From NCBI RefSeq assembly GCF_963675165.1, contig NC_087377.1:4293042-4357041 (forward strand): 64,000 nucleotides of DNA. Reading direction: 5' to 3'. Shown here piece by piece: positions 33,199-45,748 of the stretch. The stretch comes from Halichondria panicea (lineage: Eukaryota; Porifera; Demospongiae; Suberitida; Halichondriidae). Within the stretch, counting starts at the first letter, position 1, and the number at the start of each line of letters is the position of its first letter. The notes beneath the pieces were generated by a model. The model was not told where the DNA came from. It searched no databases and saw only the letters and a list, made by a program, of their open reading frames with translations. Both the position numbers and the translations under genes were made by a program.

Positions 33199-34312
33199 AA
33201 TGTATCTCTGGACCCAATCATTGCACTACTTATAGTGTCACTCTGAATATCGTATCAGTCTATAAGCTCTAACCTATATACCAGCCGGGTAATAATAATT
33301 ATATCAGATCGAGTTACTGTCAGCTGCAGTTAAAACAATTACTACCTATAGGTATCGTAAGTATCGACTGATTGAGTATATTGTACATTGTTGCAAAAGT
33401 ATAGCTTCAAGTAAAAACACACTTACATCCTTCCCACCCTCACACACCGCCCCTTCATTTCTACTGGACTCCGCTCCCTTATCATCCACTTACTTGTCTC
33501 CGTTCACAGTCTTAGCGTCATTCCTAGAGTGTGCAGAGCCTCCAAGTATATGGTTTTTTCCGTATTTATATGGATTTCTGTCTTCTAATACGGTTATACA
33601 GAATTAACTGCAAAAATACGGATATACATGTAGATCTATACAAGACTAGAAGTGACTTTTTGTCAGCTTACAGAATAAGTTAACTATATAGTTGACAGCG
33701 AAGGATCTAGTAGCATCCCTACAGCTGTAGTAGCTCTATGCCCTATGCTGGTAGTGAGTCTGATACTGAAAGACAGCTATAAATTTATCTTGATCTTGTA
33801 AACATGTCTATGCATGGTAAAACCAAGTCTCACTTGCCACGCCCCTTTATTAAAGGGGTGTGGCAATTACAACGCCACTAAACAGCATTTCATCTCATTT
33901 CCTGTGTTTTATACTCATTAAATACGGAAAAATGAGCTGATTAATACTGAAAAGAAAAGTTTCTACTTGGAAGCTCTGCATGAGTGTGCATGTGTGTGTG
34001 TCCATGGGAGGGAGGGAGTGTGTGTGTGGTGTACGTATATAAGTTTATACCCTCGAAATATACCTAATAATTATATACAATTTCAAGGTTATAATAAGCT
34101 GAAAATAGTAGCTAGTCAAGAACACATGCACCATGCATGCATGCTTGGACAAGCCACAACATTTCCACCCACTTCATTATACTGTATAGATACTATAGAG
34201 ATTGTGTCTTACCAAATTTATTCTTCTCAAACATTTTAACCCAGTGACATCCGTGCTGCTATGGGACTGCTGTTTGCAAGCATGGTGTACATAAATGACT
34301 GGAGGCCCTGCA

Positions 34313-34319
34313 TGTGTGT

Positions 34320-34360
<41 letters not shown>
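34313..34360. repeat. (GT)n microsatellite
   Basis: GT run directly behind the exon 6 remnant of the SDAD1 pseudogene; the active gene has a shorter GT run at the same place (56950-56968). Confidence 0.85.
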
Positions 34361-34362
<2 letters not shown>

Positions 34363-35225
34363 TACAGCTGTAAAGCTTTGTGGGACATCATTATAGTATC
34401 ACAAAACCCTGGAATGTAAAGATATAGTACATAACCCACTAGAGACCCTGCATGTGCGTTAGGAAGGGACTTTTAGTGGAAGCTTTAATTGTGGGATATC
34501 ACCAATAATAGTATTCATACTGTCAAACCCTGGCATGTACATGTAAACAGGTAGAGATCGTATTCGATAATGCGCCGCCCCCGGCCGCCACGTGGTACGA
34601 GAACGTGGTCTAGACTGTTCTAGAAAAAAAGAGTTAATATTATATGCTTTGCAGAATCGTACATGAATTTCGTGGTCGTGGTGAGGATCTTATGCAAGAT
34701 AAGGTATACCAGGATACCTATCAGTCCTCCCTGTATCAGTCGATCCTAATTTATATACTGTATTACTAGAATATTTTGCGGGTGAAAACCTTTGCGAATG
34801 AGCCAACTCAGCAGAAAAATTGACCCTTTAATGTGCAATCTAACTGTTACGTTCTGGCAAGGATCGTGTGTAATTATCAGTGCTACCAGTACTAATTTTG
34901 GGATTTTATTTTGCGTAACGTTCGCATAATTGATGCTCGCAAAACATTCTAGTAATACGGTATATATAATTATGTTACGTCTTCTGATTGAGTAGCTCAA
35001 CTTGTGTCATCATACAACTTAACAAAACCTTCAAAGTACCCAGTCAGAGCATTACGGCATCCATCCATGCATGTCTTACTTTTAGTCCTCTAGTGTTATT
35101 GATTATGTATACTCAATATTATGGCACACGTATAATTATTGCATTGGTTAAAAGAGCAGCTGCCTACAGAAGTGAAGTCGATCACGTCAGTAAGTCAGTA
35201 ATTCGTGTAGTCCGAAGGAACGAAG

Positions 35226-35487
35226 ATGGAGTCCATTGAAAATATTTTTGGTGAGCACAAGTTACACAACACATAATGTATTGAGTTCATCATCCTCTTC
35301 CCTCTGTATAACAGGGCAATACACACGCTTCATTTGTGGCACTGTTGCTGCAGTGGTACTGGTGCCGATGAGTCTGGTCGTGGTGTTCATTTTATGCAGA
35401 CAGAATCACAAGCTGCCACTACAGGCAATTGACAGTGGGGAAAGCTCTGAGATGGTGTGCTCTCGTGATTGTTATGATACTCCATAA
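35226..35487 (+). CDS. small single-pass membrane protein, copy A (65 aa)
   Basis: Exons 35226-35250 and 35315-35487, GT-AG intron in phase 1. The protein starts MESIENIFGQYTRFICG and has one hydrophobic segment (TVAAVVLVPMSLVVVFIL), then CRQNHKLPLQAID and a tail ending CSRDCYDTP. Basic residues follow the membrane segment, so the tail is probably cytosolic; no cleavable signal is evident. The paralogue at 42621-42880 keeps exons, splice sites and frame with mostly conservative changes, which suggests selection on the protein. It is also possible that exon 2 is the last exon of a larger receptor gene and the ATG exon is coincidental. Family not recognised. Confidence 0.5.
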
Positions 35488-36425
35488 CAACCACGAAAAC
35501 AGAACCACCTAATGCCGACATTTATTGCTTATTAATTGTTTCCATCTTCATTTACATCATTAACCACCATCTGATTCACTTCATTTTAGCTCAATATCAA
35601 ATATTTATCTTGTGTGCCTGTTCCCTGTACAATTTAATCGATATTGATCATTAAACCTGATAGGTGGTATACTATAAAAGGATCGTCAAAGGTGAAATCG
35701 CCATAACATCACTACTGCACATTGTCTTATTAGTGCATGCACACTATGTAAGAGTAAGATCGACCACGAAAGACGTTCAGGTTCACTTCAAAGGAAAACT
35801 TGTAATTATGTACATGCATGCATGCATACACTCCCAAGATTATCTGCATATCCATCTATGACCTCGAGCTATGACAACCGGCCATGTCATGCAGCATTAT
35901 CAGATACAAACAGGTCTTCTTTAAACACATGCAATTATAGCGTATATACCCACAAACAGAGATTGCTTGTGGTGTGAAAAACACAATTCTTCACGTATAG
36001 CTAGCTAGCCAATATACGTTGTTGTGACAATAGAGGCACTAAATTAAATACTGAGTATGATTATCGTGTCGTAATCTCAATGCTTGTCATGATACATATA
36101 TAGGTAATAAATAAAATATGTACATGCTACGCAGGTTGAGTCAACCCCAGAGAGAAAGAGAGAGAGAGTTTAACACACATATATATATACACAGACTGAG
36201 TTAACCATGCATGGACTGTGTTCTTTTGCTGGCAATTATGCTCTGTGCTTATACGTATACGAGCACCTTAAACTAATGAAACGCACACACAGAACCATTG
36301 AACATATAGTGCATGAAAAGCTATATTCTTGAACCACATTCTATGATGTGAAAAATCCTCGGGTATCTAGAATCGAATTATTACAATGTTTTGCGAGTAT
36401 CAAACATACAAGTACACATTCACTT

Positions 36426-36885
36426 GATCATTAAACTGATAAGAGGTGGTACTATATACAAGGATCGTCAAAGGTGAAATTGCTATAACATCACTACCAC
36501 ATTGTCTTATTAGTGCACACTATCAAGAGTAAGATCGACCACGAAAGACATTCAGGTTCACTTCAAAGGAAAACTTGTAAGAGACACATGTATGTACATG
36601 CACGATATACTCCCGAGACTATCTGTATATCCATCTATATGACCTCAAGCTATGAAAACTATGACAGCATCAGTTCAATTGCAATTAGCGCATACCCACA
36701 AACAGAGATTGCTTGTTGTGTAAAAAACACGATTCTTCACGTATAGCTAGCTAGCCAACACACGTTATTGTGATAATAGAGGCACTAAATTAAATACTGA
36801 GCATATCGTAGCATAATCTCAATGCTTGTCATGATACATAGGAAGTAAATAAAATACGTACATCCTACGCAGGTTGAGCCAAGAC

Positions 36886-36938
<53 letters not shown>

Positions 36939-37060
36939 CTAAACACATACACAGACTGAGTCAACTATGGACTGTGTTCTTTTGCTGGCAATTATGCTCT
37001 GTGCTTGTACGTACAAGCACCTTAAGCTAGCGAAATGCACACACAGAACCATTGTATGCT
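36426..37060. repeat. local tandem repeat of 35640-36290
   Basis: GATCATTAAACTGATAAGAG, AAGATCGACCACGAAAGACA and GCTGGCAATTATGCTCTGTG recur in order. Found only within unit A. Includes a (GA)n run at 36891-36934. Confidence 0.7.
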
Positions 37061-37468
37061 ACTAAATAGTCAGCATGAAAAGCTATACCTGAACACACAT
37101 TAGTATACGTATATCTTTGCATTGGATGTGAAAAATCCTATAGAAAGTAGCTAAATCGATATCGAGTTACTACAATGTTTTGCAAGTAACAAACATAATG
37201 CGAACTTTAATTACAAGTGCCATTGGCTTATTAGTAAAATAAGATCGCAAAACGTAAATCGCAAAGTGTTACATTTTATAAGGCTCATTCGCAAACGTTT
37301 TTTCGCTTGCAAAAACCTTGTTGTAACACGATACATGGTTGGGTAAGGTTTATATTGTAGCCTATGCACATTACTATATGGACAGCTATAATTATGTACA
37401 ACAGTATACTTATACATTCTCTCACATAGCAGTAACCGTGTACTTCCAATATTTAAAAACCTTTGCAG

Positions 37469-37647
37469 CGTTTTCAACGCTCTTTCTGTATGTCCTGTAT
37501 AAAGTACTCGACAAAGTGTTGACTGACAACAACTGTACATTCCCCTTGTGCCCATGCTACCAACCTCCTGATGATCATCACGATGATGACTCTAACACGG
37601 CCTACCAAACAGGGCCTTACAGACAAGCCAAAGAGAAGCCTGACTGA
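37469..37647 (+). CDS. terminal membrane exon, 58 aa, acidic-tyrosine tail
   Basis: Behind acceptor CCTTTGCAG the frame (phase 1) reads FSTLFLYVLYKVLDKVL, a short hydrophobic segment, then TDNNCTFPLCPCYQPP, an acidic DDHHDDDSNTAY stretch and QTGPYRQAKEKPD before TGA. Two tyrosines lie in NTAY and TGPY contexts. Upstream exons are not identified. Copies at 43306 and 47609 are broken by stops and frameshifts, so this is the only open one. Confidence 0.35.
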
Positions 37648-37699
37648 TAGTACAATACAATGCAAAGGCAAAAGCAAAACTGCTAAACAATTATACAGG

Positions 37700-39678
37700 G
37701 AAACGATTGCGTGTAATTATAAGCTGCACTAATAAAAGATTGAAAGTAACTTATTATAGTGTACGCATACCTGCCATCCATTTGTCATGATCTGATACAG
37801 GGAATACTTTCATAATTATTATAGAGTAAGAAACAGTTTAAAATCTGAATTTCACAAGCAACAAAACAAGCTTCCTGGTACTTAAACCATACTATTATAA
37901 ACTATTATGCCATCAAGTCGATTCCTTTCATGGAGTCAACATATACTACACATTTCTTCCTATTCACTTCCTTTGTTCGCTTGAATGATCTGATATACAG
38001 ATCTAGATATGCCATTCAAGGTACATTAGGCTCAGTATACACTTTGTTATCATGCTTATACGTCACGAATCATATGCACCAATTCAATTGAGATATACAT
38101 GTAATTATGACACGAGCGTCTCAAATTAGGCTAAAAGAAAATGATGTGCACAATGAATTATTATGATGTGCTGAATCAGCAGGCATGGATCTACTTAGAC
38201 CATGTGTACACAGCTTATAACTGTAGAGTATAATTATAAGCATGCCGGATCAGAAGATGAACTCTTCAACGGTTAATATAATTATGCTGACTGTGCGTGT
38301 GTGTCAAACTATATAGAGTCTAGTATGTCAAAGGGACCTGTGTATGATGGAGAAGGCAGTTACTATATACAGCACCATGCATGTGACGTGGCCTGCTCAT
38401 TCAGTAATTGCTAAACGTGCAGTACAAGACTTATTCACTACAATACGTGAAAGTTACTTGCTAGTTTAGCCTTTTATAGCCTAGCCTAACCACGTCGTAC
38501 CTCCTCTGGCAACAAGTGGGTCATGTGTGAGATCACCATACACATGTACGCATAAAGTTGAATTTCGTCAGAGCTCTGATAAACAGGCTGTGCATGCATT
38601 GCAATTGGGATTGAGAAACCATAATAATCTACACATAACTAAGTTACTCACTTACTCAGAGTTATGTCCATCGACATTATTCGTACAATCCACGAATCAA
38701 GTTGGCTGTCGGGTATACATATAGCTAGAGGGCTAAATTACTTCTCTTAAGCCGCCCCTAAAACTGAGTGCACCCACTTTGTGGGTTGATACAAAGCCAT
38801 ATAAGGGTATGTGTATGGTCATTTATTGTTACATGAGGTCACTATAATATTATAGGATGCAGTGCATATGGCAAAGAGGGTCACAATAATAATTATACGT
38901 GACTTCAAATCAATGGCTTAATTATACGATGGATGAATCAATTAACACACCATACTGTTATGCAACTATAAAATCTTTGCAGTGTTTACAGATGGCTCCA
39001 GGGTTTCATTTCAGAAATTATTAGTGTCTGGCATAACAAAGTGTCCATGATCTCCAAAAACCAGGGAAAACCCCATGCACAGATCCCCCTCACAGCTAAA
39101 ATCCTGTATGAAAGCTAGCTATAGCTATATAGCTATGCTACAATAATTATAGGCTGTGATTATGATTTTGTAAGTTAGCTAAAAGCTGTATGACATTATT
39201 ACATGCGTGTATATAGAACTCATGTGTTCTAATAATACTATGATTGTCATAATATACTCACTTCACTGGGTACATGTCATCCGTTTGGTCTCACTCATGC
39301 AGTTCTTCCACATGATGTATAATGAACAGAAATTTAAATCATTATTTAAACTGCTTCTACTGACTATGACTGAGCAACTGATTAGCCAACTAAATAAACC
39401 CATAGAGAACATGTATGGCTTCCTATATAAGGCATCGGTGCCAACTTCCCCAGCCAAATTCCAGGGACAAAACATGCCTGCTACCGAAGGAGGCAACTTT
39501 TGGGAAATTCACAATAATTTAGGCACATAACTCTGATTTTTTCAGTGCAAGGCAACAATTCATACCTTCTTCCATGTTTTTCATACAAAAAAATGTGAAA
39601 TGTTGTGGGATGCTTCAGGCTCAGCTCTGATGTGGCTTCACTAGCTCACTGACATGCCATAACAATAATGACTCATCA
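37700..39678. other. no gene seen
   Basis: Repeated DNA of unit A (partners in 43550-48260). The longest frame, 39207-39530, is not kept in the paired copy near 48130-48300, so I do not call it a gene. Confidence 0.45.
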
Positions 39679-39819
39679 GTTAGACACTGTTTTGGAGATG
39701 TCTATGGGATTTAAAAGCCCAAATGCACTGATTTAGTATCCCGAGCATAAGAAGCCCTCAGCCACTAAAGTGGCTGAGGGCTTCTAAATCACATGGACAC
39801 CAACAAAACAGTGTCTAAC
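39679..39819. mobile_element. hairpin MITE
   Basis: TIRs GTTAGACACTGTTTTGG and CAAAACAGTGTCTAAC, flanked by TCA on both sides (3-bp duplication, PIF/Harbinger-like). The centre is a near-perfect 34-nt hairpin (GAAGCCCTCAGCCACT / AGTGGCTGAGGGCTTC, 39751-39784). A diverged relative without the perfect hairpin lies at about 62779-62920. Confidence 0.65.
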
Positions 39820-40574
39820 TCATTCAATTACTAGTGTGCATGCCCAAACCTTGCCCTCGATGCTTGACTACGTATACAATACAATTACTTGGCAATAGAA
39901 TACTAGGTATACTAAGTAAGTTGCAGGTATACTAAGTCCCATAGTATACCTGCTCTGAGGCACTTTTCCCATGTACTTCCCATGTAGATCTTATCAGTGT
40001 CTAAGTAAAGTTAGCCCCACCCACTTATTGGCTGATCAAGGTAGCTAGCTTCAAGTTTTCTTGTTTCTGTTCATTGTTTTAACAAGGGACAGGGGTGCTA
40101 ATTTTGGGACTGTCCCGGCCAATTCAGGACAGTTGGCACCTATATATGCTAATTAAGGGATTCACTTCGTGGTCAAAATTAAATTACCAGTAGCCAGATC
40201 CTCTATTGTGCACTTGAATGCTCAGCCATTTGTTCATGCATGCACACAGGCTCAACTGAGGAAGAGTATATCCAACTCTGCAACAGATGTATTTGGAAAG
40301 TAACGTGACTTTCGATCCTCTGAAACGCGCAATCGATAATTTTAATGACGATTTGGATTATTGCTGCCTCGAGGCAAGCAGAGGTTCCGGGCACTCGGAT
40401 TGGTGAGTTATTACCAGCAGGAAGTCACGTCGCTCTCCAAATATATTTTGATGCAAGGTAATGCTTAGTTCGACGCTCTCTCTCTTTTTATGGATTCTTG
40501 ATCAAGGATATAATTATACTAAAAGGAAGCAATTAAGTTGAAGTGCATGCAGTCTATACTGTTAATTGTAGCTG

Positions 40575-40800
40575 AACTATATTATGCAGGGCCACACGAA
40601 GAGATATTTTAAAAAAGGTTACTAAAAGCTCACAAGAGGCTGTTTTCCTTGGCTCTGTCAGCCACTTTAAGTACATATTAAGTGTCCTATAATTGAACAG
40701 CTCAGCACAATAATTGCATTCATGACAGTATCTAATCTACCACAGAATCCAATATCAACATTGACAAATTGATAGCACGCTCCCTCCCTAGCGTGTTGTG
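40575..40800. repeat. interspersed repeat shared with 15975-16205
   Basis: AAGTGTCCTATAATTG, ATCTACCACAGAATCCAATA and GATAGCACGCTCCCTCC in common. Confidence 0.5.
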
Positions 40801-42620
40801 TACATTTACAATAATTTGACCAGTAAAGGGATAAATACTAAAATAAAATGCCTCAGCACTTTTCTCTGCAACCAAAAAACGTGCAAGGCTCATTCTCCTA
40901 TAAGGATGCTAGTCTCATGAATCCGCCGCCCTTCTTTTGGGAAGACCGTCTGAGCACTCTTTACATGAACTCATGGGTCACCAACGTGACCAATGAGATT
41001 GCTCACAAGTATCAGGTGACTTGATTGGTTTTGAATCTAATAAATACATCCCTTCTGAAGAGTCGGGACTTTGTGCATGTATTAGCTCTAGAATACCATG
41101 GTTATCCAAGTAGTAAGAAACCATGAATAGGAGGCAGCAAATAATGAAACTTTACATGCGGTTGCATGAGCAGCAATTAAGCAGTGTGGCTGACAGAGAT
41201 AGCGGATGTGGTTATATTTTTGTGGTTTTGTTAGCTTGTACATGCAGTGACCGCAATACATTCAATTGTGCTATGACTTCAAGTGAAGAGTGCTCAGACG
41301 TTCCTCCCTATGAGGTGCGACTGATTTATGAGACTATATAAGGATGCATGGCTTAGATAAGTCCTTCAATTCTACGTCACCATGCATAGATGGCTTCATT
41401 TTTATTTATTATATTTTTGCTTTTGCAGTACATTTGTAGTGAGTTTGAACTGGAATATTTTGTGCCAAGCCATTGTTGGTCCATGCCAATGTTATAGCAA
41501 AAGTTTATGCCCTTGAAATTATACCCAATATACGATATCGAGCTTATAATAAGCGCTATATATAGACCACACCATGCATGCATGGATAGAGGCACAACAT
41601 TTCCACTTATATAATTGAGCCTGTACAGATACGATAGAGATTGTCTCTTACCCAATTAATATTCTTCTTGCACATTTCAACCTAGTGACATCCGTGCTGC
41701 TATGGGACTGCTATCTGCCAGCATGGTGTACATGAACGACCGGAGGCCCTGCATGTGAGAGAGACAGTGACTTTTAGTAGTAGCTTTGTGGGATATCATT
41801 ATAGTATCACAAAACCCTGGAATGTAAAGATATAGTACATAACCCACTAGAGACCCTGCATGTGCGTTAGTTTAGTGGAAGCTTTATAATTGTGGGATAT
41901 CACCAATAATAATCATACTGTCAAATCAGGTAGAGATCGGCATTCGATAATGCGCCGCCCCCGGCCGCCACGTGGTACGAGAACGTGGTCTGCATGGATT
42001 GTTCTAGAAGAAAACAGTTAAAGACCAAAACATTATAGGCTACGCAGAATCGTGCATGAATTCGTGGTCGTGGTGAGGATCTCATGCAAGATAAGGTATA
42101 CCAGGATACCTATCATGTCAGTCCTCCCTGTATCAGTCGATCCTCATTTACTGTACGTATTACTAGAATATTTTGCGGGTCAAAAACTTTTACGAATAAG
42201 CCAACTCAGCAGAAAAATCGACCCTTTACGATCTAACCATTGCATTCTAGCAAAGATCGTGTGCAATTTCCAGTACTAATTTTGGGATTTTATTTTGTAT
42301 TTCTTACTAGAATGCTCGCAAAACATTCTATAGTAAGTAATACGGTATAATAAATAATTATATTACGTCTTCTGATCGAGTAGCTCAACTTGTATCATCA
42401 TACAACATAACAAAAACCTTCAAAGTACCCAGTCAGAGCATTACAGCATCCATCTATGCATGTCTTACTTTTAGTCCTCTAGTTTTATTGATTATGTATA
42501 CTGAATAAATGATGGCACACGTATAATTATTGCATTGGTTATAAGAGCAGCTGCATGCCTACAGAAGTGAAGTCAGTCACGTCAGTAAGTCAGTAATTTG
42601 TACAGTCCGAAGGAACAAAG

Positions 42621-42880
42621 ATGGAGTCCATTGAAAATACGTTTGGTGAGCACAAGTTAGACAACACATAATGTATTGAGTTCATCCCTCTTCCCTCTGT
42701 ATAACAGGGCAATATACACGCTTCATTTGTGGCACTGTTGCTGCAGTGGTACTGGTACTGATGAGCCTGGTCGTACTGTTCATTTTCTGTAGACAGAATC
42801 AGAGGCTGCCACTACAGGCAATTGACAATGGGGAAAGCTCTGAGATGGTGTGTTCTCGTGATTGTTACGACACTCCATAA
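42621..42880 (+). CDS. small single-pass membrane protein, copy B (65 aa)
   Basis: Exons 42621-42645 and 42708-42880, same phase-1 intron as copy A. It reads MESIENTFGQYTRFICG, a membrane segment (TVAAVVLVLMSLVVLFIF), CRQNQRLPLQAIDN and the tail CSRDCYDTP. Relative to copy A, Pro in the membrane segment becomes Leu and other changes are conservative (V/L, L/F, H/Q, K/R, S/N), with no stop or frameshift, whereas nearby exon copies in the same duplication are broken. Function unknown; same caveat about an unseen larger gene. Confidence 0.5.
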
Positions 42881-43305
42881 GAATCACGAGCAGTAATGAA
42901 AACAGACCCACCTAACGCCGACATTGATTACTTATTGTTTCCATTTACTTGTCATCATTAACCACCATCTGATTCGGTTCATTTTAGCTCAATATCAAAT
43001 ATTTATCTTGTGTGCCTGTTCCCAGCACAATTTATCGATTCATCATTAAACTGATAGAGGTGGTACTGTATTACAAGGATTGCCAAAGGTAAAATTGCAT
43101 AGCATCAAAGTGTTACATTTTATGAGGCTCATCTGCAAACGTTTTTTTCGCTTGCAAAACCTTGTAGTAACACGATACACGGTTGGGCAAGGTTTATTGT
43201 AGCCTATGCACGTCACTATTATTATATGGACAGCTATATGCACAACAGTATAATTCTCTCACATAGCAGTAACTGTGTACTTCCAATATTAAAAAACCTT
43301 TGCAG

Positions 43306-43495
43306 CGTTTGCATAATTATGGTCAGATGCGAGGAAGCAAGAGTTAGTTAAGTGCTCGACAAAGTGTTGACCGACAACAACTGTACATTCCCTCTGTGTC
43401 CATGCTACCAACCTCCCGATGATCATCACGATGATGACTCTAACACGGCCTACTAAATAGGGCCTTACAGACAAGCCAAAGAGAAGCCTGACTGA
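43306..43495 (+). pseudogene. broken copy of the 37469 membrane exon
   Basis: After TTTGCAG the frame hits a stop within four codons (insertion CATAATTATGGTCAGATGCG). Downstream pieces (GTGTTGACCGACAACAACTG, CCATGCTACCAACCTCC) remain, and GCCTACTAAATAGG has a second stop. Confidence 0.65.
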
Positions 43496-44693
43496 TAGTA
43501 CAATACAATGCAAAGGCAAAAGCAAAACTGCTAAACAATTATACAGGGAAATGATTGCGTGTAATTATAAGCTGCGCTAGTAATAAAAGATTGAAAGTAA
43601 CACGCATACCTGCCATCCATTTGTCATGATCTGATACAGGGAACACTCATAATTATTATAGAGTAAGAAACAAATTTAAAATCTGAATTTCACAAGCAAC
43701 AAAACAAGCTTCCTGGTACTTAAACCACACTATATAAACTATTATGCCATCAAGTCGATTCCTTTCATGGTCAACAGCAGACAACATATACTACACATTC
43801 TTTCCTATTCACTTCCTTTGTTCGCTTGAATGACCTGGACAATATAGATACTTTATACAGATACTGCCATTCAAGGTACATGGATATTCCTCCGTATACA
43901 TTTTATTTCGCTTGAATGACCTGGACAATTACAGATACTTCATACAGATCTATACTTATACAGATATTCTTCATTATACACTCAGCTGATTGTAATACTT
44001 GTAAATAATAGCAAGGAAACACATTACCCCCAAACTCTTTGCACACTAGGTAACAAACAGGTTAGCACAGCTGTAGATACCATATTCGACTAAAGTATTA
44101 CTTCTAAGTTTTCAGTGACGTCACTCCGAAATTAATATGAACCACGTGTGTGCTTTTGCAACCCAACAAAAGCTAAGTTTGGTGATACAGTGTTATTTGC
44201 AGACCCTGAGGCACTGTTAAGATGTAAGCCAACTGCAAATACCACCTGGCACAAGGCCTTATAGCCATAAGCAGCCACATAATGTACGGCACTTATACAG
44301 TTAATAGCTAGCCCTCGGACCAACACTGCATGGGTCTCCCTCTTCCCACACTTAAGTCACACTCAAAACTAAGAATGGCTGCATGCATATACATAAGTAG
44401 CACACTGCAAGAGAATTGCAGAGGAGGCCATTTTAGCATGCAGCAGTAGTATGAATGGAGCCTGCCCTTTAATCAAAAGTTCAAAAGGTCAAAAGATCGC
44501 TGTATTAAAAAATCTACATTGTAGTGAGTAATCACACATTAACTATTATAACAAAAGAATAATACCAATTTGGGGTGCAGGTACGTGTACGTACCAGGTA
44601 AGTTATCTGAAGGAGATGGTGGCAACAAAATACTTCGTAGCACTATAGGTAAGTGCCTGGTATCAAAAGCATAATTATGTGGTAATTCCATGC

Positions 44694-45560
44694 CAGTCTG
44701 CCCTAAGACCCCCAACTTTTCAGTATTTGTAAGACAAGACAGGAAAAACATACCACAAGTATTTTAATGGTATTCACAACGATGACATCACAAAAACATT
44801 GTTTTAATGAAATTCATAACGATGACACCCAACAACTCTGCCAGATTGTAGTGAAGGGTGATTTTTTCTGAATTTCCAAAGCTCATAACACAAACCATTT
44901 ACTGAACTAGAACTTGTTACTAGGAGACAAATTAGTTCAATATGGAATGTATTGACTCAGCAAGTTTGGACTAGATTGAGATAGTGTGAACAGCTTGCGC
45001 AAAAATTCAAAGATAGCTCAATCTGAATAGTCTCTGTGGTTGGTGGAACTCATGGCTGCATATCTCCAGATGTGAAAGAAACCAGTGACTGTCTAAAATA
45101 TCAACTAGTGCATCTGATGCATGTGCATGCTTAGCAGCAAGCTAGAAGGCTTGAAGCCATTCATGATGAGTTCTATGCTATTGCCAAGTTGTGTATTTAT
45201 GTCAAAGTTTGTGTAACTGCTTTGCAAACACCATTCATTTGTATGGCATTTACCTTGAATATGTTGTTATTCAGATCCTTCTTAATTGTTCAACCAATTT
45301 TTAGCTTGCTACGTCGAGGTGAACAGCTTACTAAAAAATTCGAACTTTCCGCAATCATTTAACACAACTTTATGCTAGTTTGACCCAAATTCATAATTTA
45401 AAGTGTTTATCGTATCTTCTTATTACATATTTCAACTTAGATAGCTCTAAAAACCTTTATTTTTTATCAGAAACAAAGAAAAACTGTTCTCATTAATATA
45501 TTCATGAGGCAACTTGTAGCACTTCCTGTCTTACAACATTTGGGGTCTTAGGGCAGACTG
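44694..45560. mobile_element. non-autonomous TIR element
   Basis: TIRs CAGTCTGCCCTAAGACCCC and GGGGTCTTAGGGCAGACTG, the homology continuing inward (TGTAAGACA...GACAGGAA). Flanked by TGC on both sides (possible 3-bp duplication). Present in unit B only, so inserted after the tandem duplication. No transposase frame. Confidence 0.7.
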
Positions 45561-45629
45561 TGCTCTCACTGATAACAGTATGTGTGTTCATGACACTTTT
45601 ATTTTACATGCGCATGCACACATTAACAG

Positions 45630-45748
45630 GTGCTATAGCCGGGTGTGTGGTTCTGGCATGGATGGCTTTAAATAGATTGCTATCTGGAACCAAGGGACCG
45701 ATAAAAGAAGAGACTATTGTAAACCACAGAAGTCAAAGCATGGTATGA
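45630..45748 (+). CDS. terminal membrane exon, 38 aa
   Basis: Acceptor context ACATTAACAG, then a phase-1 frame reading AIAGCVVLAWMALNRLLSG, then TKGPIKEETIVNHRSQSMV and TGA. Its first bases (GTGCTATAGC) and acceptor match the short exons at 50345-50621, so it belongs to that exon family but has its own tail and stop. Upstream exons unidentified. Confidence 0.35.

Larger units (their letters stand above)
26751..34307 (-). pseudogene. partial SDAD1 pseudogene (exons 17-14 and 8-6)
   Basis: Decayed copy of the gene at 51549-58316. Exon 17 at 26751-26950 ends in [10 protein letters not shown] but has a 2-nt deletion before the NKDKNKKK segment. Exon 16 at about 27250-27465 has indels. Exon 15 at 27609-27968 carries an insertion at the EDESDDW site, splitting the frame. 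Exon 14 at about 28212-28360 is open, with acceptor and donor. Exon 8 (32870-32925), exon 7 (33440-33535) and exon 6 (34223-34307) are strongly degraded. Exons 13-9 and 5-1 are absent. Not expected to give a protein. Confidence 0.8.
34045..40540. repeat. large tandem duplication, unit A
   Basis: Direct repeat of 41495-48695. Shared landmarks in order: SDAD1 exon 6 remnant (34223 / 41663), GCCGCCACGTGGTACGAGAA (34585 / 41965), two-exon membrane gene (35226 / 42621), TGTTGACTGACAAC exon (37469 / 43306), ACGTCACGAATCATATGCAC (38060 / 45838), ACCTCCTCTGGCAACAAGTG (38500 / 46455), GCAAGCAGAGGTTCCGGGCA (40373 / 48525). Unit A additionally has an internal duplication, 35640-36290 against 36426-37060. 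Confidence 0.8.

Noticed and set aside
37211-37677. Minus-strand frames overlapping the 37469 exon
   Set aside because: Shadows of the plus-strand exon; no splice or domain support.
39207-39530. 107-codon frame starting MYIELMCSNN
   Set aside because: The paired duplicate region near 48130-48300 has indels that break it, with no sign of selection and no splice-linked neighbours.
44150-44330. Possible exon at GCAGACCCTGAGGCACTG, similar to 49145-49170
   Set aside because: The similarity extends into obviously non-coding flank and the splice sites differ between copies; treated as part of a dispersed repeat.
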